DNA of 64,000 nucleotides, from assembly GCF_010725725.1 (NCBI RefSeq), contig NZ_AP022599.1, positions 5,332,001 to 5,396,000 on the forward strand, read 5' to 3'. The stretch is from Mycolicibacterium pulveris. Lineage in GTDB: Bacteria > Actinomycetota > Actinomycetes > Mycobacteriales > Mycobacteriaceae. The notes beneath the pieces are model-generated. The model was not told the DNA's origin. It was given only the letters and a program-made list of their open reading frames with translations, and searched no databases. The stretch's first letter is position 1, and every line of letters starts with the position of its first letter. Positions 8,023-17,143 of this stretch are shown here, in pieces. The position numbers and the translations under genes were made by a program.

Positions 8023-10700
8023 GTCAACGTCAACGCTCGCCGCGCGTATGCGCGCACGTCGGCATCGCTGTCGTCCAACGCCTGGCCGAGCGCGTCGCGC
8101 GCGGCCGGTTCTGAGGCCGCCCAGCGCGTCAAGCTCAGCACGGCGGCCTTGCGCACATCGAGGTGCCGGTCGGCCAGTGCCCGCGACAGCGCGGGCACGG
8201 CGACCGTGGGCGACGCACCCGCAAGCGCCTTGGCCGCGCCCTCCCGCACCTGCCAGGCGGGCTCCTCCAGCGCGAGTCGCACTTCGGGGACATCGCCGTC
8301 GCCGCATCCGATGGCTCCCAACGCCGCCAGCGCAGCCGCCCGGACCAGCGGGTCGGCGTCGGCGAGAAGCGCACGAACGGTGTCGGCGCCGGCGCGCAGG
8401 GTCGCCAGGCCCTTTGCGACCGCAATGCGGACCTCACGGTTGTCATCGAGGGCGGCGGCGCTCACACCGTCCACATCGTCGACGGATACCACAGCGCGTA
8501 CCGCTTCGATGCGGACCCGGTGATCGGTGTCATGAAGCGCCTGCCGGTACTGGCCGGGCTCGCCAGCCCTGCAGGACGCGAGCACATGCACCGCTGCCGC
8601 GCGCACGACAGCATCGGGCGAATGCAGGTGCTTGGCAAGGTTTTCCGGATCAGGAAGGACCTCGACGAGCTCACGCACCCCGGCGGCCGCCTCCCGTCGC
8701 ACCTCGGGGTCGTCGTCGCCGAGCGCGGTCAGCAGAGCCGACCCGTAACCCTCGGGCAGATGCTCGGTCAGGGTGCGCACGGCCGTTCGCCGGACGTCGC
8801 GATCCGGGTCGGTCAAGAAGTCGAGCAGGTCCCTCAGCATCGGAGACTCCAACGCCAGCACCGCGGCGATCCGCGGCGACGGCGGCGGCCCCGACGGTGC
8901 ACGCACCCTGGTGGTGGTCGCGGCGGGCGCGCGCCCCACAGCGGAAAGCGGCTGCTGCACGGCTGCCGCGGCCGCGTCCGACGGAAGGTGCTCGAACTCG
9001 GGCACCGGGACGAAATACGGCGCTACCGGCCGCTTCAGAAACGCCATCGTGCCGTCGGCCGCCTTGTGCAGGTTGAGGTGGTAGCGCCAGTTCTGGTCGT
9101 CGCGCTCGGGAAGATCCGCCCGGTCGTGATAGAGCCCCCACCTCGACTCGGTGCGGGTCAGTGACGAACGGGCGGCCATCTCGGCGCAGTCCCTGATGAA
9201 CGACACCTCGACTGCGCGCATCAGCTCGTGTGGTGTCCGCGCGCCCATCTCCGCGATCTCGGAGCGCATCCTCTCGAACGTCGCGACGGCGATCGACAAC
9301 TTCGACGCCGTCTTCGGCGGTGCCACATAATCGTTGACGAAGCGGCGCAGCTTGTATTCGACCTGGGGCTGCGGCGGGCCGTCGGGATGGCGCAGCGGAC
9401 GGTAGATGAGCTCGTGGGCCTCGTTGAGCTGATCGCGCGGCAGGGTCCGCGGTGCGGTCACACCGGGCAGCGTCGACGCCGCGTGCGCGCCGGCGAGATC
9501 GCCGTAGACGAACGCGCCGATCATGTAGTTGTGCGGCACGCAGGCCAGGTCACCGGCCGCGTAAAGTCCCGGCACGGTGGTGCGGGCGTGTTCGTCGACC
9601 CAAACCCCGGAGGCCGAATGCCCGCTGCACAGCCCGATCTCGGAGATGTGCATCTCCACGTCGTGGGTGCGATAGTCGTGTCCGCGGTTGGCGTGAAACG
9701 TCCCGCGAGTGGGCCGTTCGGTGGTGTGCAGGATGTTCTCCAATGCCGTCACCGTCTCGTCGGGCAGGTGCGAGACCTTCAGATAGATTGGCCCGCGGGC
9801 GGATTCGATCTCCCGCTTCACCTCGGCCATCATCTGGCCCGACCAGTAGTCTGAGTCGACGAACCGCTCCCCCAACGCGTTCACTTGGTAGCCGCCGAAC
9901 GGGTTGGCCACGTACGCGCAAGCAGGCCCGTTGTAGTCCTTGATCAACGGGTTCACCTGGAAGCACTCGATGCCGGACAGTTCGGCGCCGGCGTAATAGG
10001 CCATCGAGTATCCGTCGCCGGCGTTGGTCGGGTTCTCGTACGTGCCGTACAGATAGCCCGAGGCGGGCAGGCCCAGTCGCCCGCACGCTCCGGTGGCCAG
10101 GATCACCGCCTTGGCCGCGACGGCGACGAATTCCCCGGTGCGAGTGTTGAACGCGGCGGCGCCGACGGCCCTCCCGGTGTCGGCGGTGAGCACCCGCACC
10201 GGCATCAACCGGTTCTCGATGCGGATCCTCTCACGCATCGAGCGTTGCCGCAGCACGCGGTAGAGGGCCTTCTTGACGTCCTTGCCCTCCGGCATCGGCA
10301 GCACGTACGAACCCGACCGGTGGACCCGGCGCACGGCGTATTCGCCGTGCTCGTCCTTCTCGAACTTGACCCCGTAGCGTTCCAGCCGCTGCACCATCGC
10401 GAAACCACGCGTCGCGGTCTGATACACGGTGCGCTGATTGACGATTCCGTCGTTGGCGCGGGTGATCTCGGCTACGTAGTCCTCGGGGGTGGCTTTGCCG
10501 GGGATGACGGCGTTGTTCACTCCGTCCATTCCCATCGCCAACGCACCGGAATGCCGCACGTGCGCCTTTTCCAGCAGTAACACCTGCGCGCCGTGCTCGG
10601 CGGCGGTGAGCGCAGCCATGGTGCCCGCGGTGCCGCCGCCGATCACCAGCACGTCGCAGTCGAGCCGGATGGTGTCATCGAGGGAAGGTATCTGCATCAT
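8019..10700 (-). CDS. AprA/FrdA-like FAD oxidoreductase fused to C-terminal HEAT repeats
   Basis: An 893-residue protein. Residues 15-30 hold the FAD dinucleotide fold (VLVIGGGTAGTMAA), and the flavoprotein domain runs to about 560. The FAD C-terminal signature TTVPGLYAAGDLACVPHNYM and the NPLIKDYNGP region look closer to adenylylsulfate reductase alpha than to succinate dehydrogenase. After a Pro/Ala-rich linker (about 595-620) come roughly eight HEAT-like units, each containing DxDxxVRxxA-type turns, up to residue 893. The ATG at 10700 overlaps the ATPase stop by 4 bases. The partner is probably the two-cluster ferredoxin at 13777-14004. Reaction unknown: an organosulfur or related oxyanion redox step is my inference from the AprAB resemblance and the Tau/Ssu-type transporter. 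Confidence 0.85.
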   Translation of the reverse strand: MMQIPSLDDTIRLDCDVLVIGGGTAGTMAALTAAEHGAQVLLLEKAHVRHSGALAMGMDGVNNAVIPGKATPEDYVAEITRANDGIVNQRTVYQTATRGFAMVQRLERYGVKFEKDEHGEYAVRRVHRSGSYVLPMPEGKDVKKALYRVLRQRSMRERIRIENRLMPVRVLTADTGRAVGAAAFNTRTGEFVAVAAKAVILATGACGRLGLPASGYLYGTYENPTNAGDGYSMAYYAGAELSGIECFQVNPLIKDYNGPACAYVANPFGGYQVNALGERFVDSDYWSGQMMAEVKREIESARGPIYLKVSHLPDETVTALENILHTTERPTRGTFHANRGHDYRTHDVEMHISEIGLCSGHSASGVWVDEHARTTVPGLYAAGDLACVPHNYMIGAFVYGDLAGAHAASTLPGVTAPRTLPRDQLNEAHELIYRPLRHPDGPPQPQVEYKLRRFVNDYVAPPKTASKLSIAVATFERMRSEIAEMGARTPHELMRAVEVSFIRDCAEMAARSSLTRTESRWGLYHDRADLPERDDQNWRYHLNLHKAADGTMAFLKRPVAPYFVPVPEFEHLPSDAAAAAVQQPLSAVGRAPAATTTRVRAPSGPPPSPRIAAVLALESPMLRDLLDFLTDPDRDVRRTAVRTLTEHLPEGYGSALLTALGDDDPEVRREAAAGVRELVEVLPDPENLAKHLHSPDAVVRAAAVHVLASCRAGEPGQYRQALHDTDHRVRIEAVRAVVSVDDVDGVSAAALDDNREVRIAVAKGLATLRAGADTVRALLADADPLVRAAALAALGAIGCGDGDVPEVRLALEEPAWQVREGAAKALAGASPTVAVPALSRALADRHLDVRKAAVLSLTRWAASEPAARDALGQALDDSDADVRAYARRALTLT

Positions 10701-11455
10701 GAGTTGTTCAGGGCTGCAATGATTTCTGTGCGTAAAGCACCGCGGTCCACGGTCGTGGAGCGCGGCTCGGCCACCTCGAGCAGAGCGCGCAACGGCTGGC
10801 CGACCCGACCGAGCACCGCCACCCGGTCGCCGAGGATCAACGCCTCGTCGACGTCGTGGGTGACGAACACGATGGTCGTCGGGTGGGCGCACCAGGTGTC
10901 GATCAGCAGGCGCTGCATGGCGGCCCGCGTCTGGGTGTCCAACGCGGCGAACGGTTCGTCCATCATCACCGCGCGCGGCGCGCCGGCAAGCCCCCGCGCC
11001 AGCTGCACCCGTTGGCGCATTCCGCCCGACAGGCTCTTGGGCAGGTAGTCCGCGTATCCACTCAGCCCGACCTCGTCGATCCAGCGTTCGGCGCGCTCAC
11101 GTCGGCCTCCACGGGGTGTCCCGCGCAGTGCGAGCGCCAATTCGATGTTGGATCGCACCGATCGCCACGGCAACAGCGCGCTGTCCTGGAACACCATTCC
11201 GCGGTCGCGCGAGGTGGTGGTGACCTCGGCCCCGTCGGCGAGCACCCGGCCGGCGGCGGGTGCCAGCAGACCGGCCAGGGCACGCAGCACGGTGGACTTG
11301 CCGCACCCGGACGGCCCGGTCAGCACCAGGATTTCGCCCGGCTGGACGGTCAGGCGTAAGCCGTCGACGACCGGCACACCGGTGTAGGACAACCGCACGT
11401 CGTCGAGTTCGAGCCGCATACCTTGCACCGAAGTGGGCGCTGCCGTGGCGGTCAT
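10697..11455 (-). CDS. ABC transporter ATPase, nitrate/sulfonate/taurine (TauB/SsuB) type
   Basis: A 252-residue nucleotide-binding subunit. Walker A is GPSGCGKST, the signature is LSGGMRQRVQLARGL, and Walker B is AVMMDEPFAALD, followed by the switch His in VFVTHDVDEA. The Q-loop reads VFQDSALLPW, typical of the TauB/SsuB/NrtD group. It powers import through the adjacent permease. The ATG at 11455 overlaps the permease stop by 4 bases and its own stop overlaps the flavoprotein start by 4 bases, so the three are translationally coupled. Confidence 0.93.
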   Translation of the reverse strand: MTATAAPTSVQGMRLELDDVRLSYTGVPVVDGLRLTVQPGEILVLTGPSGCGKSTVLRALAGLLAPAAGRVLADGAEVTTTSRDRGMVFQDSALLPWRSVRSNIELALALRGTPRGGRRERAERWIDEVGLSGYADYLPKSLSGGMRQRVQLARGLAGAPRAVMMDEPFAALDTQTRAAMQRLLIDTWCAHPTTIVFVTHDVDEALILGDRVAVLGRVGQPLRALLEVAEPRSTTVDRGALRTEIIAALNNS

Positions 11456-12339
11456 CGCCCGTTCTCCTCGCCGCGCGGCAACCAGCGGGTAGCGCGTCGC
11501 CCGATGAGTTCGACCGCGGCCGCGGTGGCGAAACCGAGCACGCCGATCGTGATGATGCCGACGAACACGTCGGCGTAGTTCAGCACGGTGTACGCCTGCC
11601 AGGTGCGGTACCCGACACCGAGCTGGCCCGAGATCATCTCCGCCGAGATCACACAGATCCAGGCCACTCCCATGCCGACCGAGAGCCCGCCGAAGAGCCC
11701 CGGCAGGATGCCCGGCAACACCACGCGGCCCAACACGTCCCACCGGTTTCCGCCCAGTGTGCGCACCGAGTCCTCCCATATCGTCGGCAACGCGCGAACG
11801 GCGTGGCGGGTGCTGACCATGATCGGGAAATATGCCGCCAGGAACGTGATGAACACGATCCCGGCTTCATCGGTGGGAAACAACAGGATGGCCACCGGAA
11901 CCATCGCGATCGCCGGGATCGGGCGCGCCAGTTCGGTCAACGGGCCGAACACATCGGAGAACACCTTGGAGCGGCCCAGCATGATGCCGGTGACGACACC
12001 GACGGCCGCTGCCAGTCCGAACCCGGTCAGGATGCGGATCAGTGACTGCCCGAGGTCCAGCCAGTACTCCTGGCCGCCGATGCGGTTCACCAACGTCGCG
12101 GCGACTTCGGTGACGGTGGGCAGGGTGTCGAAGCGCAGAAACAACCGAATGTCGTTGGCTGTCAACAGCTGCCATAACCCGACGGCGGCCAGCACCGAGG
12201 TCAGCCGGATCCCCCTGCGGCGCCATTGCGTTGCTCTGCCTTCCCGGCGGACCGTCGGCAGGTCCGATGCCGGCGCCTCGACAACGGTGCCCGGCCGGTC
12301 AGGAACCAGTTGCGCGCTGGTTGCGTCGGCAGTTGTCAC
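11452..12339 (-). CDS. ABC transporter permease, TauC/SsuC type
   Basis: A 295-residue inner-membrane subunit with about six helices after a 45-residue cytoplasmic N-terminus. The EAA loop that contacts the ATPase is visible near residue 195 (DSVRTLGGNRWDVLGRVVLP). This architecture belongs to the BPD_transp_1 group used for nitrate, sulfonate, taurine and related small organic anions. It overlaps the binding-protein stop and the ATPase start by 4 bases each. The substrate cannot be told from the permease. Confidence 0.92.
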   Translation of the reverse strand: MTTADATSAQLVPDRPGTVVEAPASDLPTVRREGRATQWRRRGIRLTSVLAAVGLWQLLTANDIRLFLRFDTLPTVTEVAATLVNRIGGQEYWLDLGQSLIRILTGFGLAAAVGVVTGIMLGRSKVFSDVFGPLTELARPIPAIAMVPVAILLFPTDEAGIVFITFLAAYFPIMVSTRHAVRALPTIWEDSVRTLGGNRWDVLGRVVLPGILPGLFGGLSVGMGVAWICVISAEMISGQLGVGYRTWQAYTVLNYADVFVGIITIGVLGFATAAAVELIGRRATRWLPRGEENGR

Positions 12340-13766
12340 GCCGCGCCCTCCAGTGCCCGCTGGTAGTCGACGGCGGCCGTACCCGGATGGGCGTCGATGA
12401 ACCGCTGGGCGCCCGCCGGGGTGGCGAAGGGCAGGAAGGTCTGGCCGTCACGCACCCAGATGGCCTTGTCCGCGAACCACCGGGTGCCGAACTCGGTGTC
12501 GGCGACGTAGGCCGCGCGCACGGTCGCACCGCGTGCGGTGGCCTCGCGGACCGCCTTCAGAAGGCAGGTCGGGTTGGCGGCCGGCTGGGTGGTGTCGGCA
12601 CCGTCCAGCCACAACTCGCCGGCCTGGGCCGGGTCGGCCACCGGGGCGTCGCAGACCGGGTCGGCGCCGCTGATCACCGACGGGTTCGCGGTCGATGACA
12701 CCGCCAGGTCGTAGTCGCGGCCGCGCTCCTGGAACGCGTTGCGAAGCGGCGCGTCCTCGACGAAGCCTGCGACGTCGAGCTCGGCGAAGTCGCCGATCGA
12801 CTTGAGATAGGGCACATCGCCTTCGAGCGCTTCCACCAGCGACGGCTTGAGCGTGGTGTCGAACGATGTGCCGCCGGGGCCGTTGTAGAGGTACACCACC
12901 TCCTGCGGCAGGCCGCTGGCCTCGGCGACGATGCGCGCGGCCGCCAACGGTTCGGAGTTCAGGTAGTCCGTGGCGTCCAGTTGGGCTTGCAGAAACGCGT
13001 CGAGCACCTCGGGATGCTCGGCGGCGTACGCCCGGCGGACCACCACTCCGTGCAACGTCGGGTAGTTCAGTTCTGCCCCGTCGTACAGCAGCTTCGCCTT
13101 GTCCTGGTACACCAGCAGTCCGGGCCACGCGACGAACTGGGAAAGGGCCTGTACCTGGCCGGATTCCAGCGCGGACGCACCAACCTGGGGCTGCTGATTG
13201 AGCACCTCGACACCGGTGTTCGGGTCGATGCCCGCCTGCGAGAGCGCCCGTACCAGCGTTCCGTGGCCGGCCGAGCCGACGCTGGCTGAGATCTTCTGCC
13301 CGTCGAGGTCGGCCAGCGTCTGCGCCGGCGAACCAGGGGCCACCACAACCATGTTCAACGCACCCTTGGGGTGATACCCGGTGACCGCCACGATCTCGGT
13401 TCGGGCGCGTTCGTTGGACTGGGTCCGAGAGCCGTTGATGAGCATCGGGTAGTCGCCCATCGAACCGATGTCGATCTTCCCGGCCACCATCTGCGCGGTG
13501 ATGGGCGCCCCGGTGTCGTAATCCTGCCATGTCACCTTGTACCGGGTCCCGGTGCGTGAGGTGATATCGGCGAGCCGCCGTTCCAGATAGCCCTGCGCAC
13601 GCAGCAGAGTGCCTGCGGTGACGGTGTTGATGGTCTTGGATTGGTAGCCGATGACGACGTCGACGACGTCGCCTGACGAGCTCGATCCGGCGTCGAGCGA
13701 GCAACTCGATGCAACCAAGGTGAGCCCGGCGGCCAGCGCCGCGAGGCGCAGAGACGGTCTGGTCAT
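12336..13766 (-). CDS. Substrate-binding lipoprotein fused to a C-terminal NosL-like domain
   Basis: A 476-residue exported protein. A signal peptide ends at Cys22 (VASSC) for lipid attachment. Residues about 35-365 are a SsuA/TauA-type periplasmic binding protein (for example IDIGSMGDYPMLINGS and LNMVVVAPGSPAQTL). Residues about 372-470 are additional and resemble NosL, the copper(I)-binding accessory protein of nitrous oxide reductase: Cys372, a PTCLLKAV segment with Cys401, then YVADTEFGTRWFADKAIWV and the PFATPAGAQRFIDAHPG block that matches the conserved NosL C-terminus. A plain binding protein of this class is only about 330-350 residues. It may bind a copper-containing or copper-requiring ligand; that is inference. 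Confidence 0.8.
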   Translation of the reverse strand: MTRPSLRLAALAAGLTLVASSCSLDAGSSSSGDVVDVVIGYQSKTINTVTAGTLLRAQGYLERRLADITSRTGTRYKVTWQDYDTGAPITAQMVAGKIDIGSMGDYPMLINGSRTQSNERARTEIVAVTGYHPKGALNMVVVAPGSPAQTLADLDGQKISASVGSAGHGTLVRALSQAGIDPNTGVEVLNQQPQVGASALESGQVQALSQFVAWPGLLVYQDKAKLLYDGAELNYPTLHGVVVRRAYAAEHPEVLDAFLQAQLDATDYLNSEPLAAARIVAEASGLPQEVVYLYNGPGGTSFDTTLKPSLVEALEGDVPYLKSIGDFAELDVAGFVEDAPLRNAFQERGRDYDLAVSSTANPSVISGADPVCDAPVADPAQAGELWLDGADTTQPAANPTCLLKAVREATARGATVRAAYVADTEFGTRWFADKAIWVRDGQTFLPFATPAGAQRFIDAHPGTAAVDYQRALEGAA

Positions 13767-13776
13767 GTGAATGTCC

Positions 13777-14004
13777 TCAACGAATCAGGTACGGCATGTT
13801 GACGGTGACGGCGCCGGTGGGACAGCGGGCTGCGCACGGCCCGCAGTACCAACACTCGTCGACATGCATGTACGCCTTCCCGTTGTCGGGGTTGATCGCC
13901 AGGGAGTCCAGCGGGCAGATGTCCACGCACAGGGTGCAGCCGGTGATGCACAAAGATTCGTCGATCGTCACCGGCACATCGGCACGTTGGTTGACCAGCG
14001 TCAT
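13777..14004 (-). CDS. Two-[4Fe-4S] ferredoxin, AprB-like
   Basis: A 75-residue protein with eight cluster cysteines: Cys19, 23, 26, 30 and Cys51, 54, 57, 61. The second half contains VDECWYCGPCAARCPTGAV, very like the beta subunit of adenylylsulfate reductase. It should carry electrons to or from the flavoprotein encoded four genes downstream. The ATG at 14004 overlaps the GntR stop by 4 bases, and ten bases separate it from the binding-protein start. It has no signal peptide, so the redox chemistry is cytoplasmic. Confidence 0.9.
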   Translation of the reverse strand: MTLVNQRADVPVTIDESLCITGCTLCVDICPLDSLAINPDNGKAYMHVDECWYCGPCAARCPTGAVTVNMPYLIR

Positions 14005-14744
14005 GGGATGCTCCTGATAAGGCTGCCGCGCATGGTGATTCGGTCACCGCGCATGCGGATGTATTCGAGGTCGACGGGCCGGCCGTCGTCGAGGCTGGTG
14101 AGTCGTTCCAACATGAGCAGTGCCGCACCGGTGGGCACCTGAAGTGTCGCCGCCGAATGCGGATCTGCCGAAACAGCTTCCAGCGCCAGGGTGGCCGAAC
14201 CCAGACGCTGACCGGAGACCTGTTCGATGAGCGAGAACACGTCGTTGTGCTCCAGCGGATGCCGCAACACTTCGGCGCCGATGTCGGGGGCCAGATAGGT
14301 CTGATCCAGCGACAGCGGCAGATCGCTCACGTAGCGCAGTCGTTCGACGAACACGACGCTCTCTCCAGGCTGCAATCGCAGACGGCGGGCCACCGCAGGC
14401 GGTGCGGCCAGGTGTGCGACCGTGCGAACCTGGTTGTGGACTTCGCCGTAATCCTTGAACGTCTCCTGCAGCCCGACGAGCCGGTCGAGTCCGTGGTCAT
14501 ACTTGCGGACCGCGACATGGGTGCCCACTTTGGGTCCACGCTCGATCAGCCCCTCGTTCTTGAGCGTGGCCAGCGCCTCACGAATCGTGTTGCGGGACAC
14601 GAAGAACTCCGCGGCCAGATCTTGTTCGCCGGGCAGTCCTCCTGCGTAACCGCCCGCGTGGATCTGGTGTCGCAGAACGTCGGCGACCTGGCGGGCCCGG
14701 TCCGCGCGAGGCCGCCGGATCGGCGTCGGCTCGGATTGGGGCAT
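14001..14744 (-). CDS. GntR-family regulator, HutC/UTRA subfamily
   Basis: A 247-residue transcription factor. The winged helix (about 15-80) includes LPGEQDLAAEFFVSRNTIRE and a GLIERGPKVGTHV wing. The C-terminal part (about 95-245) is a UTRA ligand-binding domain with typical VVFVERLRYVSDLPLSLDQ. It is the first gene of the ABC/ferredoxin/flavoprotein operon and overlaps the ferredoxin by 4 bases, so it very likely senses the imported compound or its product and controls its own operon. A short palindrome, AGTGCACT at 14757-14764, lies 12 bases before the start and could be part of the operator. Confidence 0.9.
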   Translation of the reverse strand: MPQSEPTPIRRPRADRARQVADVLRHQIHAGGYAGGLPGEQDLAAEFFVSRNTIREALATLKNEGLIERGPKVGTHVAVRKYDHGLDRLVGLQETFKDYGEVHNQVRTVAHLAAPPAVARRLRLQPGESVVFVERLRYVSDLPLSLDQTYLAPDIGAEVLRHPLEHNDVFSLIEQVSGQRLGSATLALEAVSADPHSAATLQVPTGAALLMLERLTSLDDGRPVDLEYIRMRGDRITMRGSLIRSIP

Positions 14745-14851
14745 GCGGACACGGTAAGTGCACTGGTGACCGTCTCGCAGCGCGCGCAGGTGCCGGTCGG
14801 GCTAGGTTAACTCATTGCGCCGCTGCGATTTCGCCGCGACCAGGTCAAAGG

Positions 14852-14887
14852 TGCGGCATCGAGCCGCATTACGCCACCTACGGTGGC
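14852..14887. terminator. Two adjacent small hairpins between nusB and the GntR operon
   Basis: Two perfect 6-bp inverted repeats lie side by side: TGCGGC/GCCGCA with a 5-base loop (14852-14868) and GCCACC/GGTGGC with a 3-base loop (14873-14887). They fall after the nusB stop and before the GntR promoter region. No U-tract follows, which is common for mycobacterial terminators. The remaining bases of this 206-base gap hold nothing else I can name. Confidence 0.4.
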
Positions 14888-14950
14888 CCGAGATTTAACA
14901 ATCGCGGTGAGCGAAATCCCCGCGCGGACCCGTGACGAGCGGGCGGCCCG

Positions 14951-15448
14951 CTACTCCGCGTCGCCGTCCCCGTCGCCGTCGCTGTTGTCGCGCACGGCCT
15001 GCGCGGCGGCGCGGATCTGCGGGGTCACGAGCATCACCTGGCCCAGCACGCCGTTGATGAAACCCGGTGAGTCGTCGGTGGATAGCCGCTTGGCGAGTTC
15101 GACGGCCTCGTCGACGGCCACCGGTTCGGGAACGTCGTCGGCGTGCAGCAGTTCCCACACGGCCACCCGCAGGATCGCGCGGTCCACGGCGGGTAGCCGG
15201 TCCAGCGTCCAGCCCTGTAGATGCGCCGAGATCAAATCGTCGATGTGTGCGGCGTGCTCGGTGACTCCGTACGCCACCTTCACCGTGTACGGGTTGAGTG
15301 GCGCGACATCGGATTGTTTGTCTGCCAGGGCATTTCGCGCATCGGCCGCCTCGGCAGGGGTGATCTTTCTGGCTTCGGCCTCGAACAGCAGGTCTACGGC
15401 GCGTTTGCGGGCCTGATGGCGGCCACGGTCGGGCCGACGATCAGGCAT
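14951..15448 (-). CDS. nusB: Transcription antitermination protein NusB
   Basis: A 165-residue all-helical RNA-binding protein that, with NusE, acts at boxA in rRNA operons. The N-terminal [17 protein letters not shown] and the C-terminal [13 protein letters not shown] motif are diagnostic. It is somewhat longer than the usual 140-160 residues because of an acidic [10 protein letters not shown] tail. The ATG at 15448 lies inside the end of efp (8-base overlap), forming the conserved pepQ-efp-nusB operon. Confidence 0.97.
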   Translation of the reverse strand: MPDRRPDRGRHQARKRAVDLLFEAEARKITPAEAADARNALADKQSDVAPLNPYTVKVAYGVTEHAAHIDDLISAHLQGWTLDRLPAVDRAILRVAVWELLHADDVPEPVAVDEAVELAKRLSTDDSPGFINGVLGQVMLVTPQIRAAAQAVRDNSDGDGDGDAE

Positions 15449-16004
15449 TCACCCTTCCTAGGTAACTGCCGTCGCGGGTATCGATCTTGAGCTTGTCGCC
15501 GGTGTTGATGAACAACGGCACCTGGATCTCGGCGCCGGTTTCGACGGTGGCCGGCTTGGTGCCCGCGCTGGAGCGATCGCCCTGCAGCCCGGGCTCGGTG
15601 TGGGTGACCTCGAGTTCCACCGTGACCGGCAGCTCGAGGTACAGCGCCGTGCCATCGTGGAAGGCGATCTGCACCGGCATGCTCTCCAGCAGGAACTCGG
15701 CGGCGTCGCCGACCATCGACTCGGGCAGCGGGTGCTGCTCGTAGTCCTCGGCGTCCATGAACACGAAATCGGTGCCGTCGCGGTAGAGGTAGGTCGCATC
15801 GCGCCGGTCCACCGTGGCGGTTTCGACCTTCACCCCCGCGTTGTAGGTCTTGTCGACCGTCTTGCCCGACACCACGTTCTTCAGCTTGGTCCGCACGAAC
15901 GCCGGGCCCTTGCCGGGTTTGACGTGCTGGAACTCGACGATCTGCCACAGTTGGCCGTCGATCACCAGCACGAGGCCGTTCTTGAAGTCTGCAGTCGTTG
16001 CCAC
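15441..16004 (-). CDS. efp: Translation elongation factor P
   Basis: EF-P relieves ribosome stalling at polyproline stretches. The GTG start at 16004 gives 187 residues, the normal length; upstream in-frame codons belong to pepQ and are not used. The KOW-like domain I contains the loop [12 protein letters not shown] with the tip lysine, and the C-terminal OB domain ends in [19 protein letters not shown]. It lies 17 bases after pepQ and overlaps nusB by 8 bases. Confidence 0.97.
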   Translation of the reverse strand: MATTADFKNGLVLVIDGQLWQIVEFQHVKPGKGPAFVRTKLKNVVSGKTVDKTYNAGVKVETATVDRRDATYLYRDGTDFVFMDAEDYEQHPLPESMVGDAAEFLLESMPVQIAFHDGTALYLELPVTVELEVTHTEPGLQGDRSSAGTKPATVETGAEIQVPLFINTGDKLKIDTRDGSYLGRVNA

Positions 16005-16021
16005 GGTCGGTTGTTCTCCTG

Positions 16022-17110
16022 TCAGAGGATCGCCAGTTCCTTGGGGAACCGGGTGAGCAAGTCGGGTGTGCCCGATTCGCCAACGACCAGCGTGTCCTCG
16101 ATGCGGACGCCACCACGGTCGGGCAGATAGACACCGGGCTCCACGGTTACCACAGAGCCAGCAAGCAGTGTACCGGCGGACGCGGCACCGATTCCGGGCG
16201 CTTCGTGGATCTGCAGCCCCACCCCGTGGCCGAGGCCGTGACCGAAGTTGTCCGCATGGCCGGCGTCGGCGATGACCTGCCGTGCCGCGGCGTCGACGTC
16301 GCGCAACGGGGTGCCGGGGACCAGCGCCTCGCGCCCGGCGCGCTGCGCCGCGGCGACCAGCGCGTAGATGTCGCGCTGCCACTGCGCGACCGGCGCCAGC
16401 ACAAAGGTGCGCGTCATGTCGGAGTGGTAGCCGCTGACCAGGGCGCCGAAGTCGATCTTGACGAAGTCGCCGGCGGCCAGCACCGCGTCGGTGGGCCGGT
16501 GATGCGGGATCGCCGAGTTCGGGCCGGCGGCCACGATGGTCTCGAACGACGGGCCGTCGGCGCCGTGATCGAGCATCAGCGCCTCCAGCTCGCGGCGCAC
16601 CTCCTTTTCCGTGCGCCCCGGCCGCAGCCCGCCGCGCTCGACGAGCTCGGCCAGCGCGGCGTCGGCCGCCTCGCAGGCCAGCCGCAGCACCGCGACCTCG
16701 CCGGCGTCCTTGACCTCGCGCAGCGCCTCCACCGTGCCCGCGGCGCGCACCAGCTCGACGTTCTCACCTGCCGCTTTGGCCAGCGCGGTGTGCCCGTCGA
16801 CCGTCACCACGTGGCTTTCGAAACCCAGCCGTCGCACCCCGTCCGCGGCGGCCCGCCCCGCCAGGTGCGGCGCGCAGGCCCGCTCGATGACGATTTCGGC
16901 GTCGGGGACCTGCGCGGCCGCCTGGGTGCGGTAGCGCCCGTCGGTGGCCAGCACCGGTGTGTCGTCGTCGGCCCGGACCAGCAGCGCCGCGTTGGATCCG
17001 GTGAACCCGCTCAGGTAGCGCACGTTGACCAGACTCGAAACCAGCATGGCGTCGAGATCGGCGGCGGCAAGCCGCTCGCGCAACCGCGCCCTGCGCTGTG
17101 AAATAGTCAC
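16022..17110 (-). CDS. pepQ: Xaa-Pro dipeptidase/aminopeptidase, M24 family
   Basis: A 362-residue creatinase-fold metallopeptidase that cleaves peptides with proline in the second position. The five metal ligands are visible: two Asp in [17 protein letters not shown], His in [14 protein letters not shown], Glu in VTVEPGVY and Glu in [11 protein letters not shown]. The N-terminal creatinase domain covers about residues 1-130. It starts with GTG at 17110 and is first in the pepQ-efp-nusB operon. A divergent gene starts 33 bases away. Confidence 0.95.
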   Translation of the reverse strand: MTISQRRARLRERLAAADLDAMLVSSLVNVRYLSGFTGSNAALLVRADDDTPVLATDGRYRTQAAAQVPDAEIVIERACAPHLAGRAAADGVRRLGFESHVVTVDGHTALAKAAGENVELVRAAGTVEALREVKDAGEVAVLRLACEAADAALAELVERGGLRPGRTEKEVRRELEALMLDHGADGPSFETIVAAGPNSAIPHHRPTDAVLAAGDFVKIDFGALVSGYHSDMTRTFVLAPVAQWQRDIYALVAAAQRAGREALVPGTPLRDVDAAARQVIADAGHADNFGHGLGHGVGLQIHEAPGIGAASAGTLLAGSVVTVEPGVYLPDRGGVRIEDTLVVGESGTPDLLTRFPKELAIL

Positions 17111-17129
17111 AGCAGATGAAGCTACTCGC

Positions 17130-17135
17130 TAAGGT
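17130..17135 (+). promoter_or_regulatory. Candidate -10 element TAAGGT, near-leaderless
   Basis: TAAGGT ends 8 bases before the ATG at 17144, so transcription would start within about 2 bases of the start codon, a common arrangement in mycobacteria. Confidence 0.35.
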
Positions 17136-17143
17136 GAGGCCCC

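Noticed and set aside
8019-10700. True adenylylsulfate reductase or succinate dehydrogenase
   Set aside because: No sat, no cytochrome or SdhB/C partners, and the operon holds an importer. Only family-level resemblance is claimed.
12336-13766. Evidence for nitrous oxide reduction from the NosL-like domain
   Set aside because: No nosZ, nosD, nosF or nosY is present. The domain is fused to a binding protein, so full denitrification is not supported.
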